A stretch of DNA of 64,000 nucleotides from Planctomycetota bacterium (GCA_029259935.1 JAJDEH010000265.1:1-64000); one strand, 5' to 3'. Positions 27,193 to 37,030 are shown, counted from the first letter of the stretch. Notes: generated by a model from the sequence alone, not told the origin. Made by a program: numbers and translations.

Positions 27193-27340
27193 CGATCTAT
27201 CCGGCTGCTTTTAAACGGTTAGATCGTGCGTTGAAATTTGCCGCTTCGTGACAAGCCGCTATGGGGATACCGTCACGCCAGGAAACGCGACTCTGCGCTC
27301 ATGTTAACGCATGGTGAAGGTGCTTCGCAAACAGATCCGC
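27193..27340. repeat. Dispersed repeat shared with 29997-30150, copy 1
   Basis: Starts GATCTATCCGGCTGC; it tracks the region at 29997-30150 through several stretches (GATCGTGCG, TTTGCCGC, CGTGAC, GTGCTTCGCAAAC) with scattered substitutions and a roughly 15-base length difference. It lies directly before the multi-hairpin copy 3. Confidence 0.6.
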
Positions 27341-27410
27341 AGCGAGTATGCGGCAATTTTTTTCAGGCGGGCTCGTGGTGGACATCCGCAACGTGAGGAA
27401 AAGCCGCGAG

Positions 27411-27620
27411 AGCGGCGACCGCACAAAGAACGGAGCAACAAGTCTGGAACTGCTGTCGCCGCTTTCGCGGCTAGACGTGGGGCTTTCCTTGATCCATGGG
27501 CTGACGCCCATGGCTACATGCTGCCGCCGTTTTCACGGCTTTCAAAACGGCGGACCGATAGTTGCGGTTAGGTCGCGACATAAGTCTTCATTAGGGCAGT
27601 TGTTATTCTCGCCATTAATT
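27411..27620. repeat. Multi-hairpin dispersed repeat, copy 3
   Basis: Third copy of the family at 1-183 and 4615-4840. Hairpins a, b (27494-27513) and c are intact; hairpin d has decayed arms (TTCATTAGGGCAG against CTCGCCATTAA). Confidence 0.78.
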
Positions 27621-28022
27621 TTTGCCGCACACCGCAGCGAAATAGAAATAACTGGTCCGCACCAGAATTAGCAACGACCCTTCGCGAATCAGAACAGTAG
27701 GGCCTTCCATGAACCATCGACCAGGTAAACCAATCCGTCGCTCTCAATCGTTCGCGGACGATCAAGCCTCTAGCGATGCGAGTGCCAGCATACCATTCTT
27801 GCCAGTACAATCTCTCGCGTCGTATCCAACCTGCTGGCCTCGCCGCATAAACGTAACCGAGGCCGCAAACTCAAAAAACAAAAATGAAACAACCAGACAC
27901 ACAAAAACAAACAAAAATGTGGCGCAATCTAAGGGCTAGCGCCTTGCCGCTCACAATTGCAATCACCACAATTGCAATCACACAGTGAACGCGAAGTTTG
28001 GCACCAGCGTGGCGCTGTCCAA

Positions 28023-29303
28023 CTAGGCAAGTTCCTGAATCGGCGTGCGATGCTCCAGCAAGTATTGCGGCCTTCCGGCGGGGTCGAACACTTTGACGTT
28101 TTCGGCGTCAATTCCCATATTCTTATACAGCGTCGCCATCACCTCTTGGAAGTGAACCGGCCGATCCAGCGCGGCTTCGGCGTTGCGCGTGCTGCTGCCT
28201 AGCACTTGGCCCGTTCGCATTCCGCCGCCAGCCAGAAATCCCATCGACAGTTTGGGCCAATGATCTCGGCCGGCCGTGGCGTTGATACGCGGCGTGCGGC
28301 CGAATTCGCCCCACATGACGATCGAAACATCTTGGCCCATCCCGCGCGCGTGCAGATCTTCGATCAGAGCACTCATGGCGGTGTCCAGTTTTGGCAACTG
28401 GCGTTTGAGCGTGACAAAATTCTGCCGGTGCGTGTCCCAGCCGCCCCAGTTGAAGGAAACGACTCGCACGCCGGCTTCGATGAGCCGCCGGGCCAATAGG
28501 AAGTTGGCACCGTCGCGGTCGCCGTAGCGCTCTTTGACTTTAGCATCTTCCTTGCTTACATCCAACGCGTCGGCCAGCGTGCCGGTGGTCACCACTTCGA
28601 CCGCCTTGCGCGTGAAGACGTCCATCGCGTTCATTTCCCCCGAGGTATCCGCGTCGCGTTGGATCCGATCCAACGACGCCAATAGATTCGTCCGGTTGCC
28701 CAACCGTTCGGCGGACAGCCCCGATTGCAGTCGCAAGTTATTGCGGCCCGCGCCGTCCGGTTTGTACGGCTTGTAGGTGGGTCCGACGAATCCCGAATTC
28801 CCGCCGTTGCTGGAAACGAAGGGCGGAGCGCCGCTGTCGGTGGCGCCTTGCAGCTTTGAAACCACGCTGCCGAGGGCCGGGCGGCCCCCGACAATCTGCA
28901 AATCGCGCTCCCCAAAGCCCGAGTGTGTTTGATAGTTGGAATGCGCGCCAACCGAACCGAAGAGCGAACGCAGGATGACGTATTTGTCCGCCATTTGCGC
29001 CAGCCGCGGCATGTGTTCGCAGATGTCGATGCCCGGCACGTTCGTCTGGATGGGATTGAATTCGCCCCGGTATTCCGCCGGCGCGTCGGCCTTCAAGTCA
29101 AACATGTCCTGATGCGACGGCCCGCCGCTCAGATGAATGTTAATGACCGCTTTGTGCGACGAGCCAATTCCGGCGGCATCCTCGGCTCGCAACAAATTCG
29201 GCAGAGTAAAACCGCCCAAGCCAAGGGCGCCAATCGTCAAAAAGCTTCGACGTGAAACACCATCGCAGTACATGTGCCGGTTGCCGGAATGCAGAGTCAG
29301 CAT
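28023..29303 (-). CDS. DUF1501 domain-containing protein
   Basis: The ATG at 29303 gives 426 residues with a Tat signal (SRRSFLTIGALGLGGF). DUF1501 blocks are NIHLSGGPSHQDMFDLKADAP, FLLARRLIEAGVRVVSFNWGGWDTH and MWGEFGRTPRINATAGRDHWP, with SMGFLAGGGMRTGQVLGSST following. The last part is typical (HFQEVMATLYKNMGID). It lacks an adjacent DUF1549/DUF1553 gene, so its usual partner is missing or elsewhere. On the mRNA, GGAG stands 12 bases before the start. Confidence 0.92.
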   Translation of the reverse strand: MLTLHSGNRHMYCDGVSRRSFLTIGALGLGGFTLPNLLRAEDAAGIGSSHKAVINIHLSGGPSHQDMFDLKADAPAEYRGEFNPIQTNVPGIDICEHMPRLAQMADKYVILRSLFGSVGAHSNYQTHSGFGERDLQIVGGRPALGSVVSKLQGATDSGAPPFVSSNGGNSGFVGPTYKPYKPDGAGRNNLRLQSGLSAERLGNRTNLLASLDRIQRDADTSGEMNAMDVFTRKAVEVVTTGTLADALDVSKEDAKVKERYGDRDGANFLLARRLIEAGVRVVSFNWGGWDTHRQNFVTLKRQLPKLDTAMSALIEDLHARGMGQDVSIVMWGEFGRTPRINATAGRDHWPKLSMGFLAGGGMRTGQVLGSSTRNAEAALDRPVHFQEVMATLYKNMGIDAENVKVFDPAGRPQYLLEHRTPIQELA

Positions 29304-29446
29304 GGTCGGATACTCCGTGAAGGCGGGAGGGCTCAAAGTAGCATGCGCACCTGAAGTGGCCACCACTTTGAAGGTGGGCTATCCACTTTCCTACCATAAC
29401 TGGACAAAAAGGTCAATAACTAAACAAATTGGGAAGTGGGCGAAAT

Positions 29447-29971
29447 CTACGGTAACTCAATCTCCAAATCCGATCTTGTCCGCCTGAGGCGTTCCAGAGC
29501 GTCGTCTGAAATCTTAGAAACCGAAAACATCCTCAGCTTTCTCAAGACCGGCATGGTTTCGAGATGCCGCAATCCTTCGTCAGTAATTGCATGCCCATCA
29601 AACGCCAATGATTCGACTTTTCTCAGACCGGAAATCACTTTGAGTTCTTCGTCGCTCACTTCGTAGCAAGGGTGAACATTTACGGCCACGCAGTTTTCTT
29701 CATGATCCAGGTTCACACCGCAAAAGGGAGCATATTTCGCGTGCGCCCAAATGAGAAACTCCCGCGTTTGCGGATTGTTTGGAAGTCGCAAATAGCCAAC
29801 TCCGTCTGACGAAAACACGGAATACCTTCTCGGTTTCTTATCCGTGCCGGCAACGGCCGGGTCAGCGGTCCGCGGTCGCGTCGCGAGTGCTGGATCTGGA
29901 CCGGACTGGTCGGCACACCCGACCATGGCGATCGCCGACAAGATCAACAGAAAGTGGCGACTACGAACCAT
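29447..29971 (-). CDS. Small lipoprotein with leucine-rich-like repeats
   Basis: From ATG 29971 the product has 174 residues. The signal MVRSRHFLLILSAIAMVGC ends in a lipobox Cys. The C-terminal half has LRR-like spacing (VESLAFDGHAITDEGLRHL, LRKLRMFSVSKISDDALERL), as in bacterial LRR lipoproteins. The frame extends to 30481 upstream, but the signal peptide fixes the start at 29971. Function unknown. It is convergent with the DUF1501 gene's opposite neighbour only by distance; no operon is evident. Confidence 0.75.
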   Translation of the reverse strand: MVRSRHFLLILSAIAMVGCADQSGPDPALATRPRTADPAVAGTDKKPRRYSVFSSDGVGYLRLPNNPQTREFLIWAHAKYAPFCGVNLDHEENCVAVNVHPCYEVSDEELKVISGLRKVESLAFDGHAITDEGLRHLETMPVLRKLRMFSVSKISDDALERLRRTRSDLEIELP

Positions 29972-30853
29972 GTGACAGTTAGGACCTAACGAATTGCGAT
30001 CTATCCGGCTGCGTTGAGACGGTTGGATCGTGCGATGTAGTTTGCCGCACCGTGACGAGCCGCCATGCGGATGCAGACACGTCAAGCAGTGTTCACTGGT
30101 CATCTTAACTAAAGGGGAACGTGCTTCGCAAACGCATGGAGCGGGAAGTATCTCACACAGAGAAACGTGCGTGCGCGCCGGATCGGGTAGATCGCTGGGA
30201 TCGCCAGGCAAGAACTTGTGGTGCGGCCGGTCCGGCTGCGGCAGGCGGGACGCCGGTGACAGTTGCCGCGAGCCTTGGGCCGTGGTGGGCGAGGTCGAAC
30301 TTGAAATGGAATCACGAAGACTTACGCGGAGCAGTTCATTACGCACGTAAAGCAGGCCCCTGTGCAATGCGGGAGCCGAATGAACCGTCCGTGGGCGGCG
30401 ATTGCTGATCCAGTTTCGCTGTACGTGGAACGTTTGGCCGGAATTGCGTAGAATGGAAGGTAGATGGGGCTGGGGAGGCAAGCACTCCTAGACGAATCCG
30501 TCATTGGCATCCAAGGTTATTGCCTGGACGGAGCCCAGTGAAGGAAGCCGCGATTCGAATTACGAAGCGTCGGCGCGTCGCATATTTCTTGAAATCTCGG
30601 CGACTCAATTTTCTTTGCAACTATTTTTGAAATCGATTTGTCAAGAAACTGCTGGAAACCAAGGAAAAGAGATGGCGTCCATATGTTACAAACGCGCAAG
30701 TGCCCCGCTTCCAACGAAACGGGGCCTCGGGCCCAGAAGCGTCGTTTGAAACACCGCACCAGGTCAAGAGATAATGATACTCGTGACTAACGACTTGAAT
30801 CTGACACCGCCGAATTAAGTTCCATACTCGAAATTCCCGAAAGGTGATGACGT
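29972..30853. other. Gene-free gap with repeat
   Basis: About 880 bases. It holds repeat copy 2 at 29997-30150 and a segment at 30216-30254 that is the reverse complement of 21798-21841. I saw no gene; the promoter of the PQQ-type gene should lie at the right end. Confidence 0.6.
29997..30150. repeat. Dispersed repeat shared with 27193-27340, copy 2
   Basis: Begins with GATCTATCCGGCTGC like the copy at 27193 and continues in parallel to GTGCTTCGCAAACG. It starts immediately upstream of the lipoprotein start (29971, minus strand). Confidence 0.6.
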
Positions 30854-33800
30854 ATGCTCCGTTTACGACTGCTTGGCTTGCTGTTGGCGATCGTCGCGAT
30901 CCTTCCGAGTGGGAATGGGTACTGCGCCGACTGGCCGATGTGGCGTGGTGACCCGCTTCGCACGGGTGCGTCGTCCGCGGAATTGCCGCCCGAATTGCAT
31001 TTACAGTGGAGTCGGCAGTTTGGCGCTCCGCTGCCTGCCTGGCCGAACGAAGCGCGTTTGCATTTCGATGCGTCGTACGAACCGGTGGTGCTCGGTTCAA
31101 GAATGTTCGTGGGCTCGATGGTCGACGGAAGCCTGACCGCGATCGACTGCGCAAGCGGTGACGAACTCTGGCGCTACTACACCGACGGACCGGTCCGATT
31201 GGCACCGGTCGCCTTTGACGGACGCGTCTGTTTCGGATCGGACGACGGTTGGCTGTACTGCGTGGATGCGGCCAGTGGCGAGTTAGCGTGGAAAGTGTCG
31301 GGAGCGCCGGAAGATCGTGAGCGGTATCGGCATCTTGGCAACGCGCGGCTGGTGTCGTTCTGGCCCGTGCGAGGCGGGCCGGTGGTTGCCGATGGCGTGG
31401 TTTATTTTGGAGCTGGAATCTGGCCGACGATGGGTGTGTTTGTTCGCGCCGTCGATGCCCGGTCGGGACGCGTCATTTGGACGAACGACAATAGCCATGC
31501 GATCGAAAACGTCCGCGTCGATCACAACTATGAACAGGAATCCGGCATCTCGCCGCAAGGACACATGCTAGTCCGGGGCGACATGTTGATCGTGCCGAAC
31601 GGACGGTCGATGCCCGCACGGCTCGATCGGAAAACTGGCAAGCTGCATTACTTCGTTCAAGGCTATCGCAACGGCGACAGCCGGGTTGTTGTCAGTGGAG
31701 ACCTCGCGCTGGTGGGCCGGACCGGAGTGGTGAGCTTGAAGGATGGCCGTGAAATTGCCAGTCGCTGGGCGGCGGCGGGCAAAGATGCGCCCGAAGGCTG
31801 GAGCAGTTCGAAGGTCGATCTCTTCGAGGGTCCGCTGTTCCCCTACAAGTTTCTGCCCGGGTGCGATTATCGTTCGGTTATCGATGGCGGAATCGCGTAT
31901 GGAATCGACGACGGCGTTGTCTATGCCTACGATCTGAAGAAGGCGGCTACTTCCCTTCAAGACCAGCAGTTCAACGGCAAGGACATCAAGCCCGCGCGTT
32001 GGGACGCGCCCGAATTGTGGAAGCTAAAGACGCCGCTGGCTGGAAAGAAACTTGAGACAAAATGTTTGGTCAAGGCGGGTAAGCGGCTGTATGGTCACAG
32101 CGGACCGAACCTGCTGGCGATTGAACTGGCGGCTGATACGGACAAGCCCGCCGCGGTTGTGTGGTCGAAACAATTGCCGGCCGAACCGACAAGTATGTTG
32201 GCCGCCAGCGATCGGCTGTTCGTGGTCACGAGCGATGGATCGATTCATTGTTTCGGTGGCGAGGCTGTCGATGCGCGACACCACACACTCGCGCGGTCCG
32301 AAGATGAAGGGCAAGCCGATGATGGGGCTGAACTGGCGATAGCCGTTCTCGACGCAACCGCCGATGATGAAGGTTACGCCATCGTCGCCGGGCTGAAGAA
32401 CGGGCGGCTCGTTGAGGATTTGCTCAGGCAGAGCCGGTTCAACGTGATCGCGGTCGATGGCGATGCGAAGATCATCAATCGGCTGCGGCGAATCTTCGGA
32501 GCGGATGAGCGATTTCGGACACGCTTTCAAGCGATTGTCGAAGAGCCGACCGAGGCCAGGCTGCCGCCGTACCTTGCCAATCTGATCGTCACTGAAGACG
32601 CGGAGAAACTGCAGCTCGAAGCGAACTCGCGCCTGCTGACGCTTTACGACAGCTTACGGCCGTATGGCGGCACGTTGTGCCTGCCTCTCGATAAGCCACG
32701 GGCCGATGTCCTTTTGGAGTCCGTGTCGCCGGATCAATTCGCCGGTGTGAAGAGCCATACAACCGACAAGCTGTTGGTCCTCAAGCGGACCGGACCGTTG
32801 CCCGGCAGTTCCGCGTGGTCTCATGAAACGGGCGACGCGGCCAGGTCGTTTTTCTCGCGCGACGAACTTGTGCAAGCTCCGCTCGCCGTGCTGTGGTATG
32901 GCGATGGTCGAGATCACGGTTTTTACAAACGAAAGGATTACGGCCACGGACTCAAGCCGCAGGTTGCGGGCGGACGGCTGTTTGCGTTGCAGGTTGCCAC
33001 CAATACGCTCAAGTCGGTCGATGCTTATACGGGACGGTTGCTGTGGTCGCGCAAGCTGGGCGGTTCGGCCCGTTACGCGTCGATGCCGGATGCTGTGTAC
33101 GTCGCCGACGAGCGAAAATGCCTGGTCCTTGATCCGGCCAACGGCGAGCCGCGAGACACGTTTGAGATTGACGTCAAACGGCCCGCCGATGTTCCGGTTA
33201 GCGCGAGCGACATTCGCGTTGGCGATGAGATCATCCTGATCGCCATCCGCTTCAACAAAGAGAATGCGATCAGCAAGGGACGTTGGAACAGCGAACTGTT
33301 GGTCGCCTTGGACCGGGAATCGGGACGGCAGTTGTGGAGCCGGCCCGCTAAATTGCGATACAACACGGCGGCGATTGCTTTGTGGGGCGATCGCGTGTTT
33401 TGTATTGATTCGCATTCGCCGGAAGAGATTGGCTTGATGAGCCGCCGCGGCGAAGAAGTGAAATCGTTGCCGTCGACCATTTTGGCTCTCGACGCTCGCA
33501 CCGGTCGTCAGCTATGGAAAACGGTTCGAGATGATCCGCCGGCAACTTTGACCAGCCTGCACTTCATGGGCATGCGAACTCAGGACGACTGGCTGGCGTA
33601 TTCGATCGAACAGGATTTGCTGCTGGCCGGAAAGGCGAATCAGACGTTCGCCCTGAACGCCAAGTCCGGCGAGCAAGTCTGGCAAAAGCCGATGCGCGGC
33701 CAACAGCCGTTGATCCTCGGACCCGAGACGTTCATCAACCAGACGGGACACACTTACCATGTCGGTACGGGAGAACTGGTCAGCGGTTCGGCGCTGTTCC

Positions 33801-34084
33801 GCCGGGGCGGCTGCAACTACGCGGTGGGTGGAAAGAACTTGTTGTTCTTGAGGTCGAACTGTGCGACCTACGTCGACATCGAAAGCGGCAAGGAGTACGC
33901 GATTCGCAACCTGCGATCGGGCTGCAGCAACAGCTTGGTAGCGGCCGAGGGATTGCTCAACGCGCCTTGCTTTTCGGTCGGTTGCGTTTGCAATTATCCG
34001 ATCCAAACATCCTTCTCGATGTTTCACATGCCGCAGTCGGCCGCATGGCATGGAGACACTCCAATGAAGCAGAAGGCGAAATAA
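30854..34084 (+). CDS. Exported PQQ-type beta-propeller protein with methyltransferase-like insert
   Basis: The 1,076-residue protein has a signal peptide (LLGLLLAIVAILPSGNGYCA) and many PQQ-like blades with the W-x-A/G motif: DWPMWRGDPLRTGASS, LTAIDCASGDELWRYYTDG, LYCVDAASGELAWKV, AVDARSGRVIWTND, VALDRESGRQLWSRPAKL, LALDARTGRQLWKT. Between residues about 490 and 670 lies a segment (IAVLDATADDEGYAIVAGLK, LRQSRFNVIAVDGDAKIIN, LRPYGGTLCLPL) that reads like a Rossmann methyltransferase core without clear SAM glycine motifs. It is a stand-alone gene; the ligand and reaction are unknown. Confidence 0.85.
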   Translation: MLRLRLLGLLLAIVAILPSGNGYCADWPMWRGDPLRTGASSAELPPELHLQWSRQFGAPLPAWPNEARLHFDASYEPVVLGSRMFVGSMVDGSLTAIDCASGDELWRYYTDGPVRLAPVAFDGRVCFGSDDGWLYCVDAASGELAWKVSGAPEDRERYRHLGNARLVSFWPVRGGPVVADGVVYFGAGIWPTMGVFVRAVDARSGRVIWTNDNSHAIENVRVDHNYEQESGISPQGHMLVRGDMLIVPNGRSMPARLDRKTGKLHYFVQGYRNGDSRVVVSGDLALVGRTGVVSLKDGREIASRWAAAGKDAPEGWSSSKVDLFEGPLFPYKFLPGCDYRSVIDGGIAYGIDDGVVYAYDLKKAATSLQDQQFNGKDIKPARWDAPELWKLKTPLAGKKLETKCLVKAGKRLYGHSGPNLLAIELAADTDKPAAVVWSKQLPAEPTSMLAASDRLFVVTSDGSIHCFGGEAVDARHHTLARSEDEGQADDGAELAIAVLDATADDEGYAIVAGLKNGRLVEDLLRQSRFNVIAVDGDAKIINRLRRIFGADERFRTRFQAIVEEPTEARLPPYLANLIVTEDAEKLQLEANSRLLTLYDSLRPYGGTLCLPLDKPRADVLLESVSPDQFAGVKSHTTDKLLVLKRTGPLPGSSAWSHETGDAARSFFSRDELVQAPLAVLWYGDGRDHGFYKRKDYGHGLKPQVAGGRLFALQVATNTLKSVDAYTGRLLWSRKLGGSARYASMPDAVYVADERKCLVLDPANGEPRDTFEIDVKRPADVPVSASDIRVGDEIILIAIRFNKENAISKGRWNSELLVALDRESGRQLWSRPAKLRYNTAAIALWGDRVFCIDSHSPEEIGLMSRRGEEVKSLPSTILALDARTGRQLWKTVRDDPPATLTSLHFMGMRTQDDWLAYSIEQDLLLAGKANQTFALNAKSGEQVWQKPMRGQQPLILGPETFINQTGHTYHVGTGELVSGSALFRRGGCNYAVGGKNLLFLRSNCATYVDIESGKEYAIRNLRSGCSNSLVAAEGLLNAPCFSVGCVCNYPIQTSFSMFHMPQSAAWHGDTPMKQKAK

Positions 34085-34435
34085 ATCGCCGTCACCATCG
34101 CACGGAAAGCTTGCCTTGCCCAACAGTACTCATCAGACAGCCACGCCTCCAAGACGTTTAACGCTAGATTCACAGGTTAGCGCTTCCCTGTAATGGGGAT
34201 CTTACACCTCCGTGCCCATCGCGTGGGTGCATGTAAAGCTCAGCAATAATGTCCAACCTGTTGTCGCATTTACAGTTAGGGCGCGCCTCACACCTCGGAG
34301 GGGAGTAACGACACATCCAAAGAGTGGTTTTGGCACTACGTTTGCTGCCCCCACACTCCTACGATCGCTGTCTGTCTAGCCGGGCTTCCCCAGCCTGTAG
34401 CCGCCATTGCGAATCAAACCCAAGGACACAGCCGT
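34085..34435. other. Intergenic stretch before PEP-CTERM gene, no gene seen
   Basis: About 350 bases containing only short frames. It should hold the promoter for 34436; no clear -35/-10 pair was identified. Confidence 0.5.
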
Positions 34436-35395
34436 ATGAACCTCCGTTCCCCTTTCGTCCTCCTCTGCTTATCCCTTCTCCATGCTTGCATGTTCTCCGG
34501 GACCGCGAGTGCCGACGAGTACATCACCAATTTCGAGTCCTTCACGCTTGGCTCGATCAACGGCCAGCAAGGATGGTTCATCCCCGGCGCGAATAATGCC
34601 TTGGCGAACATCGACCAGGAAATCGTTGATTTGGGCGCGGGCAACGCCAACTCGGGTTCGAAGGCTTGGAGGCTCTCGAATCGTTCTCCCAGCGGCAATC
34701 CCAACGGAAGTTTCAGTATGCCGCAAACTCCCACCGTCGGTGCCGCGGGTGAATCGACCACGGGCGCTGCGTTTGACTCCTTTCGCTTGAGTTTCGCATT
34801 CAAAGCGGTGTCGTCCATGGCCGACGGCACGAAGATCGATGTCGACTTCGCGCCCTCCAGCGGAGCTGGGCAAGCAAGTGATGATCGAAAAACGCTTTTC
34901 CGCTTAAATCACACGGCCGCGGGCGGCGTCAATGTCGGTTTCTTTGACACGGTGGGAAACAATTTCGTATTTCATGATTTCGGCGTGGTCGACCGCGACT
35001 GGCATACCGTCGACCTGATTGGCATGTTTCCCGACGGCCCCGGTGGTTTCGATAGCAATGATTCCGTCGAAATTCTAATTGATGGCGCCTCTCAGGGATT
35101 CTTCAATACTTGGGAGTCTTGGCGCGAGGGCAACTTCGGGCCATTAGCGATTCTGGATGTCAACCACGTGATGTTCCACATTCGAGATCCCGAGCCGCCG
35201 TTCAACACTTTAGACGGTAGTAGTGCCGGGTTCTTTCGCGATCCGCAAGGATTTTACTTTGACGATGTTAGCATCGAGTCTTTCAATTCGGGCTCAACAT
35301 CACCCGTCCCCGAGCCTGCCAGCATCGCGATATGGGCGCTTCTGGGCCTGGCCACAACCGGATTCGGCTACTTCCGCATCAAGCGGAAGAAATAG
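34436..35395 (+). CDS. PEP-CTERM sorting-domain protein
   Basis: The 319-residue protein has a signal peptide (FVLLCLSLLHACMFSGTASA), a beta-sandwich-like body (NFESFTLGSINGQQGWFIP, FDSFRLSFAFKAVSS) of concanavalin/lectin-like composition, and a C-terminal PEP-CTERM signal: SPVPEPAS, a hydrophobic helix (IAIWALLGLATTGFGYF) and a basic tail RIKRKK. Such proteins are sorted by an exosortase and attached to the cell surface or exopolysaccharide matrix. No exosortase gene is in the window. Confidence 0.92.
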   Translation: MNLRSPFVLLCLSLLHACMFSGTASADEYITNFESFTLGSINGQQGWFIPGANNALANIDQEIVDLGAGNANSGSKAWRLSNRSPSGNPNGSFSMPQTPTVGAAGESTTGAAFDSFRLSFAFKAVSSMADGTKIDVDFAPSSGAGQASDDRKTLFRLNHTAAGGVNVGFFDTVGNNFVFHDFGVVDRDWHTVDLIGMFPDGPGGFDSNDSVEILIDGASQGFFNTWESWREGNFGPLAILDVNHVMFHIRDPEPPFNTLDGSSAGFFRDPQGFYFDDVSIESFNSGSTSPVPEPASIAIWALLGLATTGFGYFRIKRKK

Positions 35396-35410
35396 CGTTT
35401 CAACTTGAGT

Positions 35411-35510
35411 GACAACACGTCGGCGATTCTCGGGCTTGCAGCTTGGGGAGTCGCGGGTGTTTCTTTGCCATGCTGGGTGGAGACACTGCCAGACTTTGAA
35501 CTTCCAAACG
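35411..35510. repeat. 100-bp dispersed repeat, copy 1
   Basis: Similar to 41433-41548 (about 85% by eye; the second copy has an extra 18 bases), starting GACAACACGTC and ending near AACTTCC. This copy lies between the PEP-CTERM gene and the cupin gene. Confidence 0.7.
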
Positions 35511-35648
35511 GGGACCGAAGCGAGCTGTGGCTCTCGCCGGATGAGATTCGACGCCGATCGAACACGGGTCAACTGGCCGCAGTCGCGCGCAAGCGAAAAC
35601 GGTCGTTAAATTATGACCATCACCAAATTGCAGAATTACCGGTATCGA

Positions 35649-36011
35649 TCAAGGTTCAACGTAATCGATGCGAAAAGCTTTGTTGGTAATAAACAGTACG
35701 ACGACGTCCTCTTCCGCGCTGGCGCCGTGCTCCATGGTTTCACCTTCAGGGTACCAGACGAAAGAACCAGGCCCGAACGTGCCACGGTTCGTCGCCAGGC
35801 TACCTTCGAGAACGAACATACCATGACCGCACGGATGCGTATGGTTCGGAACGACGACCCCCGCCGGATACCGCACCAGTTGCACCATCATGCCCGTGTC
35901 TGGATCGCAGAACATCTCTTTGCGAAAGAGCGTGCGGCCGATGTTTTCCTTGAAACGTTCTTCCCAGGACAATTGATTTGTGTCGATGGCGACGAAGCCG
36001 GAATTAGGCAC
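35649..36011 (-). CDS. Cupin-domain protein (ChrR-like)
   Basis: The 120-residue product is a single cupin barrel with the motif NHTHPCGHGMFVLEG (metal ligands H-x-H-x3-H) and GPGSFVWYPEGE as the second motif. It resembles the C-terminal cupin of ChrR-type anti-sigma factors and stand-alone ChrR-like cupins. It may bind a metal and a small ligand; no function is fixed by context. It is convergent with the PEP-CTERM gene. Confidence 0.88.
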   Translation of the reverse strand: MPNSGFVAIDTNQLSWEERFKENIGRTLFRKEMFCDPDTGMMVQLVRYPAGVVVPNHTHPCGHGMFVLEGSLATNRGTFGPGSFVWYPEGETMEHGASAEEDVVVLFITNKAFRIDYVEP

Positions 36012-37030
36012 TTGAGTCTCCTATGATGTTCAGTCGTACGGTTCATGTTGCGAAATTTTTCGTTATTTGAAAGTCACGGCGACATTCGTATATCGATGGG
36101 TTATTCACTGAAAATGAACACACCATGGGTTTCAGTAATACTTCTCCCAACCCCACCTTCAATAGCTCTCGTCTGTCGATGCCAGTCATTTTCGAACCGC
36201 CATCACACGCCTAACGCGGAAATAGAAAGATATTGCACACCACGGTTAGGACGCACACTTTCGGCCTAACTCGCACGCAGGATTCCGTCACACGGTAAAT
36301 CGTACCATCGGGATACGTGCTTTTGTATCCGTTTGCCGCGTGTTACGCCGTTTCTCGCTATCGCTCTACGACCGGTGCCAACTGCGGCTCAGGATGAAGG
36401 CCGGGCTGCAAGCGACGCAGCCATCGGAGAGCAGTCCCGAAAATGGTTGGATTGACGACGCGATACGCCCAAAGCGTTCTCCATACGTAACTTCTTTCAA
36501 TTCCGTCCCGAGAACTCATACGGTAGATCAAGACGCCGAAAACTCATTAAATGGAACACGGACGGGACACCGTCGACGACCCCTCGCCGCCCGCAAAACG
36601 ATGGCTCACAGTCAAGCACGAGCGACCGTTAACTCACGTCGGTGGCGTACACGTGGCGTACACCGATGTCAGTTCAAGACTCTTGAAACTGATGAAGGTT
36701 GGACAAACCGCCGCAGCTTGGCGTTTTGCCCGAATGCCGGCGGTGAAGGAGACCTCTGCAAGCACAACACGGTCCAGACCGTCGAAGCCCAGTTCTGACT
36801 AACCGCTCGCGAAAAATGAGGGTGTCCTCAGTGGGAATTCGTTTCCGGCTTCCGCACAAGATGGCACGTTTGCAGAAACTGGCAGTTCGACAGTTGGCGT
36901 CAGCTTTCCCACTTCGAAACAGTTTGGGAAGAGTGTTGGCCGACCTGCCGGTTATTGAGTATCCGGGCCTCGTCCGCGGGGTCGGCTTCCGCTGCGAGGA
37001 TTTTTCGTTCTCGGTGGAAAGCGTGGACGA
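36012..37030. other. 1-kb gap without a convincing gene
   Basis: The longest frames (36340-36798 plus; 36674-36859 minus) have no recognised domain, no strong start and biased amino acids, so I reject them. The stretch holds a tandem duplication of an 11-base unit at 36642-36663 and a segment at about 36880-36975 related to 51035-51125. Confidence 0.55.
36642..36663. repeat. Tandem duplication of an 11-base unit
   Basis: GTGGCGTACAC occurs twice, at 36642-36652 and 36653-36663. Confidence 0.8.

Larger units (their letters stand above)
27158..28022. other. Repeat-rich gap without a convincing gene
   Basis: About 860 bases. It contains a repeat shared with 29997-30150 and the third multi-hairpin repeat copy. 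An 80-codon frame on the minus strand (27568-27810) has no recognised domain and overlaps the repeat edge, so I do not call it. Confidence 0.6.

Noticed and set aside
27568..27810. 80-codon minus frame beginning MYWQEWYAGTRIARG
   Set aside because: It has no recognised domain and overlaps the third multi-hairpin repeat; looks like a relic or chance frame.
30354..30420. GCAATGCGGGAGCCG motif resembling the region of group II intron domain V
   Set aside because: The bases that should form the domain V stem and tetraloop do not pair correctly, and no maturase is upstream, so I do not call a second intron.
32654..33415. Minus-strand 253-codon frame antisense to the PQQ-type gene
   Set aside because: Shadow frame: no domain, start or ribosome-binding site, and the opposite strand has clear propeller motifs.
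36340..36798. 152-codon frame in the 1-kb gap
   Set aside because: No domain, weak start and low-quality composition; overlaps a tandem duplication.
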